Of a DNA stretch of 7,711 bases, positions 1 to 7,166 are shown piece by piece; the first letter of the stretch is position 1, and the number at the start of each line of letters is the position of its first letter. A program made the position numbers and the translations under genes. The notes under the pieces were generated by a model. That model had not been told where the DNA came from, ran no database searches, and saw only the letters and a program-made list of their open reading frames with translations. Source of the DNA: Microbacteriaceae bacterium (GTDB lineage: Bacteria; Actinomycetota; Actinomycetes; Actinomycetales; Microbacteriaceae). Where the stretch lies: positions 1 to 7,711 of the forward strand of contig JAKONM010000354.1 of assembly GCA_022701925.1 (NCBI GenBank), given 5' to 3'.

Positions 1-3000
1 TCGAGGTGTACTTCATGTCGCTCTCGAGCCGCACGCTCGTCTACAAGGGCATGGTCACCACGCTCCAGCTCGAGCCCTTCTACCCCGACCTGTCCGACCC
101 ACGCTTCGCGTCGACCCTGGCGCTCGTGCACTCGCGCTACTCCACCAACACCTTCCCGTCGTGGCCGCTGGCCCAGCCGTTCCGGATGATCGCCCACAAC
201 GGCGAGATCAACACGGTGCAGGGCAACCGCAACTGGATGCGGGCGCGGCAGTCGCAGCTGGCCAGCGACCTGATCGGCGACGTCGCGCCGCTGCTGCCCA
301 TCTGCAGCCCCGGAGTCAGCGACTCGGCCTCGTTCGACGAGGTCGTCGAGCTGCTCAGCCTGTCCGGCCGCAGCCTGCCGCACGCGATCATGATGATGGT
401 CCCGGAGGCCTACGAGAACGAGCCCGGCATCGACCCGGCGCTGCGCGCGTTCTACGACTACCACTCGGGGCTCATGGAGCCGTGGGACGGTCCCGCCGCG
501 ATCGTCTTCTCCGACGGCTCGCTGGCCGGCGCGACCCTCGACCGCAACGGGCTGCGGCCGGGCCGCTGGATCGAGACGACGGACGGCCTGGTGGTGCTGG
601 CGTCGGAGATCGGCGTGATCGACGTCGCGCCCGAGCGCGTGGCCCGCAAGGGCCGCCTGCGCCCCGGCAAGATGTTCCTGGTCGACACGGTCGCCGGCCG
701 CATCATCTCGGACGACGAGATCAAGGCGGAGCTGGCGCACGCGCAGCCCTGGGCCGAGTACCTGGAGTCCGGCCGCATCCTGCTGCAGGACCTGCCCGAG
801 CGCGAGCACGTCGTGCACACGCCCGCCTCCGTGCAGCGCCGTCAGCGCACCTTCGGCTACACCGAGGAGGAGGTGCGCATCCTGCTCGGCCCGATGGGGG
901 AGAAGGGCGCGGAGCCCCTCGGCGCCATGGGGTCCGACACCCCCATCGCGATCCTCTCGAAGCGGCCGCGCCTGCTCTTCGACTACTTCGTGCAGCAGTT
1001 CGCGCAGGTCACGAACCCGCCGCTCGACGCGATCCGCGAGGAGGTCGTCACCTCCCTGCGGCTCGGGCTCGGCCGCGAGCGCAACCTGCTCGCCGCCACC
1101 CCGGAGCACGCCCGGCAGGTGATCCTCGACTTCCCGGTCATCGACAACGACGAGCTGGCGAAGCTGCAGCACATCGACAGCACCCCCGGATCGTCGACCA
1201 CGACGGTGATCCGCGGGCTCTACCGGGTCGACGAGGGCGAGCGCGCCCTCGAGGACCGCATCGCCGCGATGCGCCGCGAGGCCGACGAGGCCATCGAGCG
1301 CGGCGCCGAGTTCCTGGTGCTGTCCGACCGCGACTCCAGCCGCGAGCTGGCGCCGGTGCCGAGCCTGCTGATGATCTCGGCGATCCACCACCACCTCATC
1401 CGGCGGCAGAACCGGATGAAGGTCGGCCTGATCGTCGAGGCCGGCGACGTGCGCGAGGTGCACCACATCGCGCTGCTGATCGGCTACGGCGCGTCCGCGG
1501 TGAACCCCTACCTGGCCATGGAGTCGGTGGAGCAGCTCGTCCGCAGCGGCGAGCTGACCGGCGTCACGCCCGAGAAGGCGGTGCGCAACCTGATCAAGGC
1601 GCTCGGCAAGGGCGTGCTGAAGATCATGTCCAAGATGGGCATCTCCACGGTGTCCTCCTACGCCGGGGCGCAGGCCTTCGAGGCGGTCGGCCTGTCGGCG
1701 GAGTTCGTGCAGGACCACTTCACCGGCACGACCACGAAGCTGGGCGGCATCGGGATGGCCGAGATCGCGGCCGAGAGCGCGGCCCGCCACCGGGCGGCCT
1801 TCCCCGAGGAGGGCGCGCCGTCGGTGCACGCGGGCCTCGCGACGGGCGGCGAGTACCAGTGGCGCCGGGGCGGGCCGCCGCACCTCTTCAACCCGGACAC
1901 CGTGTTCCGGCTGCAGCACTCGACCCGCAACCGCCGCTACGACGTGTTCAAGGACTACACGCGGCTGGTCGACGACCAGTCCAGCGAGCTGATGACGCTG
2001 CGCGGCATGTTCCGCTTCGCCGCCGGCCACCGCGACCCGGTGCCGCTCGACGAGGTCGAGTCCATCGCGTCGATCACCGCCCGGTTCCAGACCGGCGCCA
2101 TGTCCTACGGGTCCATCTCGAAGGAGGCGCACGAGACGCTCGCCATCGCCATGAACCGCCTCGGCGGACGGTCCAACACGGGCGAGGGGGGCGAGGACGT
2201 CGAGCGGCTGCTCGACCCGGAGCGGCGCTCGAAGATCAAGCAGGTCGCGTCGGGCCGCTTCGGCGTCACGAGCATGTACCTGAGCCACGCGGACGACATC
2301 CAGATCAAGATGGCCCAGGGCGCGAAGCCGGGGGAGGGCGGGCAGCTGCCCCCGGCGAAGATGTACCCCTGGATCGCCCGCACCCGGCACTCGACGCCGG
2401 GCGTCGGCCTGATCTCGCCCCCGCCGCACCACGACATCTACTCGATCGAGGACCTGAAGCAGCTGATCTTCGACCTCAAGCGGGCCAACCCCTCCGCCCG
2501 GGTCCACGTGAAGCTGGTCAGCCAGTCCGGCATCGGCGCCGTCGCCGCCGGCGTCACGAAGGCGAAGGCCGACGTGGTGCTGGTGTCGGGGCACGACGGC
2601 GGCACGGGTGCCAGCCCGCTGAACTCGCTGAAGCACGCGGGCACCCCCTGGGAGCTGGGCCTCGCCGAGACGCAGCAGACCCTGATGCTGAACGGGCTGC
2701 GCGACCGCGTCACCGTGCAGGTCGACGGGCAGATGAAGACCGGCCGCGACGTCGTCGTGGCCGCCCTGCTCGGTGCGGAGGAGTTCGGCTTCGCGACGGC
2801 TCCGCTGATCGTGGAGGGCTGCGTCATGATGCGCGTCTGCCACCTCGACACCTGCCCCGTGGGCGTCGCGACGCAGAACCCCGAGCTGCGGGCGCGGTTC
2901 TCCGGCAAGCCCGAGTTCGTCATCAACTTCTTCGAGTTCATCGCCCAGGAGGTGCGCGAGCTGCTGGCGCAGCTCGGCTACCGCAGCCTGGAGGAGGTCA

Positions 3001-4007
3001 TCGGGCGCAAGGAGCTGCTCGACGTCGCCGCCGCGGTGCACCACTGGAAGGCGGACGGCCTCGACCTCGAGCCGATCCTCGTCGGCCCCGTCTTCGCGGA
3101 CGAGGAGGCGCGCACGCGCCGCACCGGTCAGGACCACGAGCTGGACGAGCACTTCGACAACGCGCTGATCCGGCGCGCGGAGGAGGTGCTCGAGCACGGC
3201 GGCCGCCTCGAGGTGTCGCTGCCGGTCCGGAACACGGAGCGGGCGATCGGCACGATGCTCGGCCACGCGCTGACGATGCGCCACGGCGAGCACGGGCTGC
3301 CGTCCGGCTCGATCGACGTGACCCTCACCGGCTCGGCGGGCCAGTCCTTCGGCGCGTTCCTGCCCGCGGGCATCACCCTCACCCTGGTCGGCGACAGCAA
3401 CGACTACGTCGGCAAGGGGCTCTCCGGCGGCGAGATCGTCGTGAAGCCCGACCCGAGGGCGACCTTCCCGGCCGAGGACAACGTCATCGCCGGCAACGTG
3501 ATCGGCTACGGCGCCACGCAGGGCTCGATGTTCATCTCGGGCATCGTGGGGGAGCGGTTCCTGGTCCGGAACTCCGGGGCCACCGCCGTCGTGGAGGGCG
3601 TGGGCGACCACGCGCTCGAGTACATGACGGGCGGGCTCGCGGTGATCCTCGGCCCGACGGGTCGCAACCTCGGCGCGGGCATGTCCGGCGGCACGGCCTA
3701 CGTGCACGGGCTCGAGCGCGAGCGCGTGAACGCGGAGGCCGCCGCGGGCGAGCTGGACCTGCTGCCGATGGACAGCGCCGACGCGGAGATCCTCCGGGAC
3801 CTGCTGCAGCGCCACGTCTCACTGACCGGCTCGCCGCTCGCGCAGCGCATGCTGGACGGATTCGAGCAGACCGTCGGCGCCTTCGTGAAGGTGCTGCCCC
3901 GCAACTACGCGGCCGTGCTCGCGACCCGCGCCACCGCGGAGGACGAGGGCCTCGACCCGGACGGCGACGTCGTCTGGAAGCGCATCCTGGAGGCCACCAA
4001 TGGCTGA
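1..4007 (+). CDS. gltB: Glutamate synthase (NADPH) large subunit, 5'-truncated by the window edge
   Basis: This is the large (alpha) subunit of bacterial glutamate synthase. It hydrolyses glutamine, channels the ammonia internally and reductively aminates 2-oxoglutarate, giving two glutamates in the cytoplasm. The frame is open from base 3 (GAG) and the sequence is already well inside the class II amidotransferase domain, with HNGEIN encoded from about 195. About 1334 codons are visible; full-length GltB is usually about 1500 residues, so roughly 190 residues, including the processed Cys1 nucleophile, are missing upstream. In order follow: the rest of the glutaminase domain (to about 730), the central domain (about 740-2000), the FMN synthase barrel (about 2040-3080, with GGRSNTGEGGED and SGHDGGTGASP), and the glycine-rich beta-helix (about 3200-4000). 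The 3Fe-4S cysteines are codons 2820, 2838 and 2853, with the family spacing C-x5-C-x4-C. No frameshift is seen. The stop overlaps gltD. Confidence 0.97.
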   Translation, partial: EVYFMSLSSRTLVYKGMVTTLQLEPFYPDLSDPRFASTLALVHSRYSTNTFPSWPLAQPFRMIAHNGEINTVQGNRNWMRARQSQLASDLIGDVAPLLPICSPGVSDSASFDEVVELLSLSGRSLPHAIMMMVPEAYENEPGIDPALRAFYDYHSGLMEPWDGPAAIVFSDGSLAGATLDRNGLRPGRWIETTDGLVVLASEIGVIDVAPERVARKGRLRPGKMFLVDTVAGRIISDDEIKAELAHAQPWAEYLESGRILLQDLPEREHVVHTPASVQRRQRTFGYTEEEVRILLGPMGEKGAEPLGAMGSDTPIAILSKRPRLLFDYFVQQFAQVTNPPLDAIREEVVTSLRLGLGRERNLLAATPEHARQVILDFPVIDNDELAKLQHIDSTPGSSTTTVIRGLYRVDEGERALEDRIAAMRREADEAIERGAEFLVLSDRDSSRELAPVPSLLMISAIHHHLIRRQNRMKVGLIVEAGDVREVHHIALLIGYGASAVNPYLAMESVEQLVRSGELTGVTPEKAVRNLIKALGKGVLKIMSKMGISTVSSYAGAQAFEAVGLSAEFVQDHFTGTTTKLGGIGMAEIAAESAARHRAAFPEEGAPSVHAGLATGGEYQWRRGGPPHLFNPDTVFRLQHSTRNRRYDVFKDYTRLVDDQSSELMTLRGMFRFAAGHRDPVPLDEVESIASITARFQTGAMSYGSISKEAHETLAIAMNRLGGRSNTGEGGEDVERLLDPERRSKIKQVASGRFGVTSMYLSHADDIQIKMAQGAKPGEGGQLPPAKMYPWIARTRHSTPGVGLISPPPHHDIYSIEDLKQLIFDLKRANPSARVHVKLVSQSGIGAVAAGVTKAKADVVLVSGHDGGTGASPLNSLKHAGTPWELGLAETQQTLMLNGLRDRVTVQVDGQMKTGRDVVVAALLGAEEFGFATAPLIVEGCVMMRVCHLDTCPVGVATQNPELRARFSGKPEFVINFFEFIAQEVRELLAQLGYRSLEEVIGRKELLDVAAAVHHWKADGLDLEPILVGPVFADEEARTRRTGQDHELDEHFDNALIRRAEEVLEHGGRLEVSLPVRNTERAIGTMLGHALTMRHGEHGLPSGSIDVTLTGSAGQSFGAFLPAGITLTLVGDSNDYVGKGLSGGEIVVKPDPRATFPAEDNVIAGNVIGYGATQGSMFISGIVGERFLVRNSGATAVVEGVGDHALEYMTGGLAVILGPTGRNLGAGMSGGTAYVHGLERERVNAEAAAGELDLLPMDSADAEILRDLLQRHVSLTGSPLAQRMLDGFEQTVGAFVKVLPRNYAAVLATRATAEDEGLDPDGDVVWKRILEATNG
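3989..3993 (+). promoter_or_regulatory. Ribosome binding site of gltD
   Basis: A GGAGG core lies inside the last codons of gltB, with a 6-base spacer before the ATG at 4000. It is the clearest Shine-Dalgarno sequence in the window, and it fixes the gltD start. Its position within gltB, with the 8-base overlap ATGGCTGA, suggests coupled translation of the two subunits. Confidence 0.75.
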
Positions 4008-5457
4008 CCCCAAGGGGTTCCTGAAGACCCGGCAGCGCGAGCTGCCGCCCCGCCGACCCGTCGCGCTGCGGCTCATGGACTGGCGCGAGGTCTACGAGCA
4101 GCAGGACAGCGGCGAGCTGCGACGGCAGGCGGGCCGCTGCATGCAGTGCGGCATCCCGTTCTGCCACCAGGGGTGCCCGCTCGGCAACCTCATCCCCGAG
4201 TGGAACGACCTGGTCGAGCGGGGCGACGGCCGCCAGGCCGTGGAGCGCCTGCACGCCACGAACAACTTCCCGGAGTTCACCGGCACGCTGTGCCCGGCCC
4301 CCTGCGAGTCCGCGTGCGTGCTCGGGATCAACCAGCCGGCGGTCACGATCAAGCAGGTCGAGATCTCGATCATCGACCGGGCGTTCGAGGAGGGCTGGGT
4401 GCAGCCGCACCCGCCGCAGCGGCTGACGGGCAAGACCGTCGCGGTGGTCGGGTCGGGGCCGGCGGGCCTCGCCGCGGCGCAGCAGCTGACCCGCGCCGGG
4501 CACACGGTCGCGGTCTTCGAGCGCGACGACCGCATCGGCGGTCTGATCCGGTACGGCATCCCCGAGTTCAAGATGGAGAAGTCGCGCCTCGAGCAGCGGC
4601 TGAACCAGATGATCGCGGAGGGCACGCGCTTCCGCGCGGGCGTCGAGATCGGCCGCGACATCGCTTGGGACGAGCTGCGCCGCCGCTACGACGCCGTCGT
4701 GATCGCGACGGGGGCGCCCGTGCCGCGCGACCTCGTGGTGCCGGGCCGCGACCTCGAGGGCGTGCACCACGCCATGGAGTACCTGGTGCAGGCCAACAAG
4801 CAGGTCGCGGGCGACGACGTGCCGGCGCAGATCACGGCGGAGGACCGCCACGTGATCGTGATCGGCGGCGGCGACACCGGCGCCGACTGCATCGGCACCG
4901 CGCACCGCCAGGGCGCCGCCTCCGTGACCAATCTCGCGATCGGCCGTCAGCCCCCGATGAGCCGCAGCGACTCGCAGCCGTGGCCGATGGTGCCGACGGT
5001 GTTCGAGGTCTCGAGCGCCCACGAGGAGGGCGGCAGGCGCGAGTTCCTCGCCTCCACGGTCGAGCTCGTCGGCGACGGCAGCGGCCGCGTCACCGCGCTG
5101 CGCGTGGCCGAGACCGAGTACCTGAACGGCGAGCGGGTGCCGAAGGCGGGCACCGAGCGGCTGCTCCCGGCGGACCTGGTCCTGCTGGCGATGGGCTTCA
5201 CGGGTCCGGAGCGGGAGTCGCTGGAGCAGCAGCTCGGCGTGCCCTTCGACGAGCGGGGCGCCGTCGGCCGGGACGGCGACTTCGCCACCCCCGAGGCCGG
5301 CGTCTTCGTGGCCGGCGACGCCGGTCGCGGCCAGTCGCTCATCGTCTGGGCCATCGCGGAGGGCCGATCGGTCGCCGCGGCGGTCGACGCCTACCTGCAG
5401 GGCTCGACGGAGCTGCCGGCCCCCGTGCGGCCCACCGACCGCGCGCTCGCCCTCTGA
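4000..5457 (+). CDS. gltD: Glutamate synthase (NADPH) small subunit
   Basis: This 485-residue protein is the beta subunit of glutamate synthase. It oxidises NADPH and passes electrons via FAD and iron-sulphur clusters to the FMN of GltB. The amino-terminal region carries the two cysteine groups that bind low-potential 4Fe-4S clusters: C47, C50, C55, C59, then C98, C102, C106. A dinucleotide-binding motif for FAD (GSGPAG, residues 151-156) follows. A second one, for NADPH (GGGDTG, 289-294), lies within the inserted pyridine nucleotide domain. The carboxy-terminal FAD motif VFVAGDAGRGQSLIVWAI lies at about 435-452. Length and architecture match the family (about 480 residues). The ATG at 4000 has a good ribosome binding site and overlaps the gltB stop by 8 bases, so the two form one operon. 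Related FAD/FeS subunits occur in dihydropyrimidine dehydrogenase and NfnB, but the position directly after gltB settles the assignment. Confidence 0.97.
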   Translation: MADPKGFLKTRQRELPPRRPVALRLMDWREVYEQQDSGELRRQAGRCMQCGIPFCHQGCPLGNLIPEWNDLVERGDGRQAVERLHATNNFPEFTGTLCPAPCESACVLGINQPAVTIKQVEISIIDRAFEEGWVQPHPPQRLTGKTVAVVGSGPAGLAAAQQLTRAGHTVAVFERDDRIGGLIRYGIPEFKMEKSRLEQRLNQMIAEGTRFRAGVEIGRDIAWDELRRRYDAVVIATGAPVPRDLVVPGRDLEGVHHAMEYLVQANKQVAGDDVPAQITAEDRHVIVIGGGDTGADCIGTAHRQGAASVTNLAIGRQPPMSRSDSQPWPMVPTVFEVSSAHEEGGRREFLASTVELVGDGSGRVTALRVAETEYLNGERVPKAGTERLLPADLVLLAMGFTGPERESLEQQLGVPFDERGAVGRDGDFATPEAGVFVAGDAGRGQSLIVWAIAEGRSVAAAVDAYLQGSTELPAPVRPTDRALAL

Positions 5458-5464
5458 CCGGCCG

Positions 5465-5488
5465 TCGGGCGCGCTGTCCCGCGCCCGA
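5465..5488 (+). terminator. Perfect 9-bp inverted repeat after gltD; possible terminator or operator
   Basis: The arms TCGGGCGCG (5465-5473) and CGCGCCCGA (5480-5488) pair perfectly around a 6-base loop, starting 7 bases after the gltD stop. In RNA this would be a very stable hairpin, a natural 3' end for the gltBD message. No T-run follows, so it is not a classical intrinsic terminator. U-less hairpin terminators have been proposed in high-GC actinobacteria. The repeat also sits where the -35 element of pyk would be, so an operator role is an alternative. The inverted repeat is directly visible; its function is inferred. Confidence 0.5.
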
Positions 5489-5494
5489 TAGCCT
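5489..5494 (+). promoter_or_regulatory. Possible -10 box of the pyk promoter
   Basis: TAGCCT fits the TANNNT pattern of actinobacterial housekeeping promoters. It predicts transcription starting near 5501 and a leader of about 39 bases before the pyk ATG. There is no recognisable -35; that region is occupied by the inverted repeat at 5465-5488. The similar TAGNNT boxes in front of the next two genes give some support. Confidence 0.4.
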
Positions 5495-5539
5495 CGAGCG
5501 TCCGACAGCAACGAACCCGAGGGGTTGGAACCACCACCG

Positions 5540-6988
5540 ATGAGACGCGCCAAGATCGTCGCCACCCTTGGTCCCGCGACCTCCAGCTACGAGTCGATCC
5601 GCGCGATCATCGACGCCGGCGTGGACGTGTGCCGCATGAACCTCAGCCACGGCAGCTACGACGTGCACGAGGGCATCTACTCCCAGGTGCGCCGCGCCTC
5701 GGACGAGTCCGGACGGGCCGTGGCCGTGCTGGTGGACCTGCAGGGCCCCAAGATCCGGCTCGGCCGCTTCGCGGACGGGCCCCACGAGCTGGCCGCCGGC
5801 GACGTGCTCACCATCACCACCGAGGACGTGCTGGGCACGAAGGACCTCGTCGGCACCACCTTCAAGGGCCTGCCGCAGGACGTGAAGCCCGGCGACTTCC
5901 TCCTGATCGACGACGGCAAGGTGCGCGTGAAGGTGCTCGACACCGACGGCGTGCGCGTCCGCACCGAGTGCGTCGTCGCCGGCGCCGTGTCGAACAACAA
6001 GGGCATCATCCTGCCGGGCGTGGCCGTCAACGTGCCCGCGCTGTCCGACAAGGACGAGGCGGACCTGCGCTGGGGGCTCCGGCTCGGGGCGGACCTCATC
6101 GCGCTGTCCTTCGTGCGCAGCCCGGACGACATCGTCCGGGTGCACGAGATCATGGACGAGGTCGGGCGCCGCGTGCCGGTGGTCGCGAAGATCGAGAAGC
6201 CGCAGGCGGTCGACGAGCTCGAGGCCATCATCGACACCTTCGACGGCGTCATGGTCGCCCGCGGCGACCTGGGCGTCGAGCTGCCGCTCGAGGCGGTGCC
6301 GATCGTGCAGAAGCAGGCCTGCGAGATCGCGCGCAGGCTGGCGAAGCCGGTCATCGTGGCCACGCAGATGCTCGAGTCGATGATCTCGTCGCCGGTCCCG
6401 ACGCGGGCGGAGACCTCCGACGTCGCGAACGCGGTGCTCGACGGCGCCGACGCGGTGATGCTGTCCGGCGAGACGAGCGTGGGCGAGTACCCCGTGATCA
6501 CCGTCTCGACCATGGCGCGCATCGTCACGTCGACCGAGGACCACGGGCTGGAGCGCATCAAGCCGCTCGGCACGAAGCCGCGCACCCAGGGCGGCGCGAT
6601 CACGCTGGCCGCCGCCGAGGTGGCCGACTTCGTCGACGCGAAGTACCTCTGCGTCTTCACCGAGTCGGGCGACTCGGTGCGGCGGATGGTGCGCCTGCGC
6701 TCCAAGATCCCCGTGCTTGCCTTCACCCCGGAGCCGGGCATCCGATCGCGACTCGCGCTCAGCTGGGGCGTCGAGACGTTCCTGGTGCCGCGGGTCACCA
6801 CCACCGACGAGCTGATGCACCAGGTCGACGACGTGCTGCTCGGCATCGACCGGCTGCAGCGCGGCGAGAAGGTCGTCGTGATCGCCGGGAGCCCTCCCGG
6901 CATCCAGGGCTCGACGAACGACATGCGCGTGCACGTGATGGGCGACGCGATCGGCGGCGCAGCCCCGGCCTACCAGCAGCTGGTCTGA
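5540..6988 (+). CDS. pyk: Pyruvate kinase
   Basis: This 482-residue cytoplasmic enzyme converts phosphoenolpyruvate and ADP to pyruvate and ATP, the last step of glycolysis. The TIM-barrel A domain (about 1-69 and 166-340) carries R32, N34 and S36 in RMNLSHG, and K217 and E219 in KIEKP. It also carries D243 in MVARGDLGVE and T275 in TQMLESM; these are the catalytic and metal-binding positions of the family. The B domain is about 70-165. The C domain (about 345-482) has a TESGDS loop at 374-379 where effectors bind in related enzymes. At the monovalent-cation site the protein reads DLQGPKIR (66-73), the pattern of K+-independent pyruvate kinases. There is no extra carboxy-terminal PEP-utiliser domain. 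The ATG at 5540 is chosen because MRRAKIVATLGPA is the usual family start. Its Shine-Dalgarno is weak: GAGGGG at 5519-5524 is 15 bases away, and GGAA at 5527-5530 is poor. The gene probably has its own promoter. Confidence 0.96.
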   Translation: MRRAKIVATLGPATSSYESIRAIIDAGVDVCRMNLSHGSYDVHEGIYSQVRRASDESGRAVAVLVDLQGPKIRLGRFADGPHELAAGDVLTITTEDVLGTKDLVGTTFKGLPQDVKPGDFLLIDDGKVRVKVLDTDGVRVRTECVVAGAVSNNKGIILPGVAVNVPALSDKDEADLRWGLRLGADLIALSFVRSPDDIVRVHEIMDEVGRRVPVVAKIEKPQAVDELEAIIDTFDGVMVARGDLGVELPLEAVPIVQKQACEIARRLAKPVIVATQMLESMISSPVPTRAETSDVANAVLDGADAVMLSGETSVGEYPVITVSTMARIVTSTEDHGLERIKPLGTKPRTQGGAITLAAAEVADFVDAKYLCVFTESGDSVRRMVRLRSKIPVLAFTPEPGIRSRLALSWGVETFLVPRVTTTDELMHQVDDVLLGIDRLQRGEKVVVIAGSPPGIQGSTNDMRVHVMGDAIGGAAPAYQQLV

Positions 6989-6994
6989 CCCCCG

Positions 6995-7038
6995 GCGACC
7001 CCGCCCCGGACGCCCCTGCGCGCCTAGGGTGGGGTCGC
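6995..7038 (+). repeat. 8-bp inverted repeat flanking the tRNA promoter
   Basis: GCGACCCC at 6995-7002 is matched by its reverse complement GGGGTCGC at 7031-7038, with 28 bases between. The left arm starts 7 bases after the pyk stop. The right arm begins directly after the predicted tRNA -10 box. In a pyk read-through transcript the arms could pair and help end the message. As DNA they bracket the promoter. The spacing is long and such matches are not rare in GC-rich DNA, so this may be coincidence. Confidence 0.3.
7025..7030 (+). promoter_or_regulatory. Probable -10 box of the tRNA-Leu promoter
   Basis: TAGGGT fits the actinobacterial TANNNT -10 pattern. It predicts a start near 7037, 8 bases before the mature tRNA 5' end, a normal distance for a tRNA precursor. 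No convincing -35 is seen about 17 bases upstream, where the sequence is C-rich. Confidence 0.5.
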
Positions 7039-7044
7039 ACACGA

Positions 7045-7127
7045 GCCGGTGTGGCGGAACGGCAGACGCGGCGCACTCAAAATGCGCTGTCCGAGAGGGC
7101 ATGTGGGTTCGAGTCCCACCACCGGTA
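7045..7127 (+). tRNA. tRNA-Leu, anticodon CAA
   Basis: This 83-base gene folds as a complete class II tRNA. The acceptor stem pairs 7045-7051 (GCCGGTG) with 7120-7126 (CACCGGT), and the discriminator is A at 7127, as leucyl-tRNA synthetase requires. The D stem is 7054-7056 with 7067-7069, with GG at 7061-7062 in its loop. The anticodon stem is 7071-7075 (GCGCA) with 7083-7087 (TGCGC), enclosing the loop CTCAAAA, so the anticodon CAA is at 7078-7080. The long variable arm is TGTCC, loop GAGA, GGGCA (7088-7101), and the T arm is GTGGG TTCGAGT CCCAC (7103-7119). CCA is not encoded and must be added after transcription. The first pair is an unusual G·U wobble. It reads UUG codons, which no gene in this window uses. 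Confidence 0.97.
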
Positions 7128-7128
7128 C

Positions 7129-7165
7129 GGGGAAGCGCGCATCCTGCGGCGCACTAGGCTTCCCC
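7129..7165 (+). terminator. Inverted repeat between tRNA-Leu and the response regulator; possible tRNA terminator
   Basis: GGGGAAGC (7129-7136), starting 2 bases after the tRNA, pairs perfectly with GCTTCCCC (7158-7165). An inner GCGC/GCGC pair (7137-7140 with 7149-7152) can extend the stem past an asymmetric bulge, ACTAG. The hairpin could end tRNA or pyk read-through transcription just before the next gene. There is no T-run after it. Its 3' arm overlaps the predicted -10 box of the response regulator, so the same bases may serve two purposes. Confidence 0.45.
7155..7160 (+). promoter_or_regulatory. Probable -10 box of a leaderless promoter for the response regulator
   Basis: TAGGCT fits the TANNNT pattern and places position +1 at 7167, exactly the G of the GTG start codon. 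The TAG in this box is also an in-frame stop, so translation cannot begin further upstream. No clear -35 element is visible. Confidence 0.6.
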
Positions 7166-7166
7166 C

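Noticed and set aside
6..8. GTG at base 6 as the start of gltB
   Set aside because: The frame is open to the window edge and the sequence here aligns well inside the amidotransferase domain, so the true start is upstream.
161..4024. A 1287-residue open frame on the + strand inside gltB
   Set aside because: Its translation is dominated by Arg, Ala, Gly and Pro with no family motif, and the overlapping frame is an unmistakable GltB. It is a by-product of high-GC codon use.
5465..5488. The 6-base-loop hairpin before pyk as a target of the ANTAR regulator nearby
   Set aside because: ANTAR targets are pairs of hairpins whose hexanucleotide loops have A first and G fourth. This loop is CTGTCC, and no second hairpin of that type follows.
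5525..5527. TTG as an upstream start for pyk, adding five residues
   Set aside because: The purine-rich GAGGGG abuts the TTG with no spacer. The added residues EPPP do not belong to the family start, while MRRAKIVATLGPA from the ATG at 5540 does.
3532..7102. Long open frames on the - strand (3532-5565 and 5339-7102) opposite gltB, gltD and pyk
   Set aside because: Low-complexity translations rich in His, Arg, Asp and Ala lie antisense to well-supported genes. They show no recognisable motif and no separate promoter or ribosome site.
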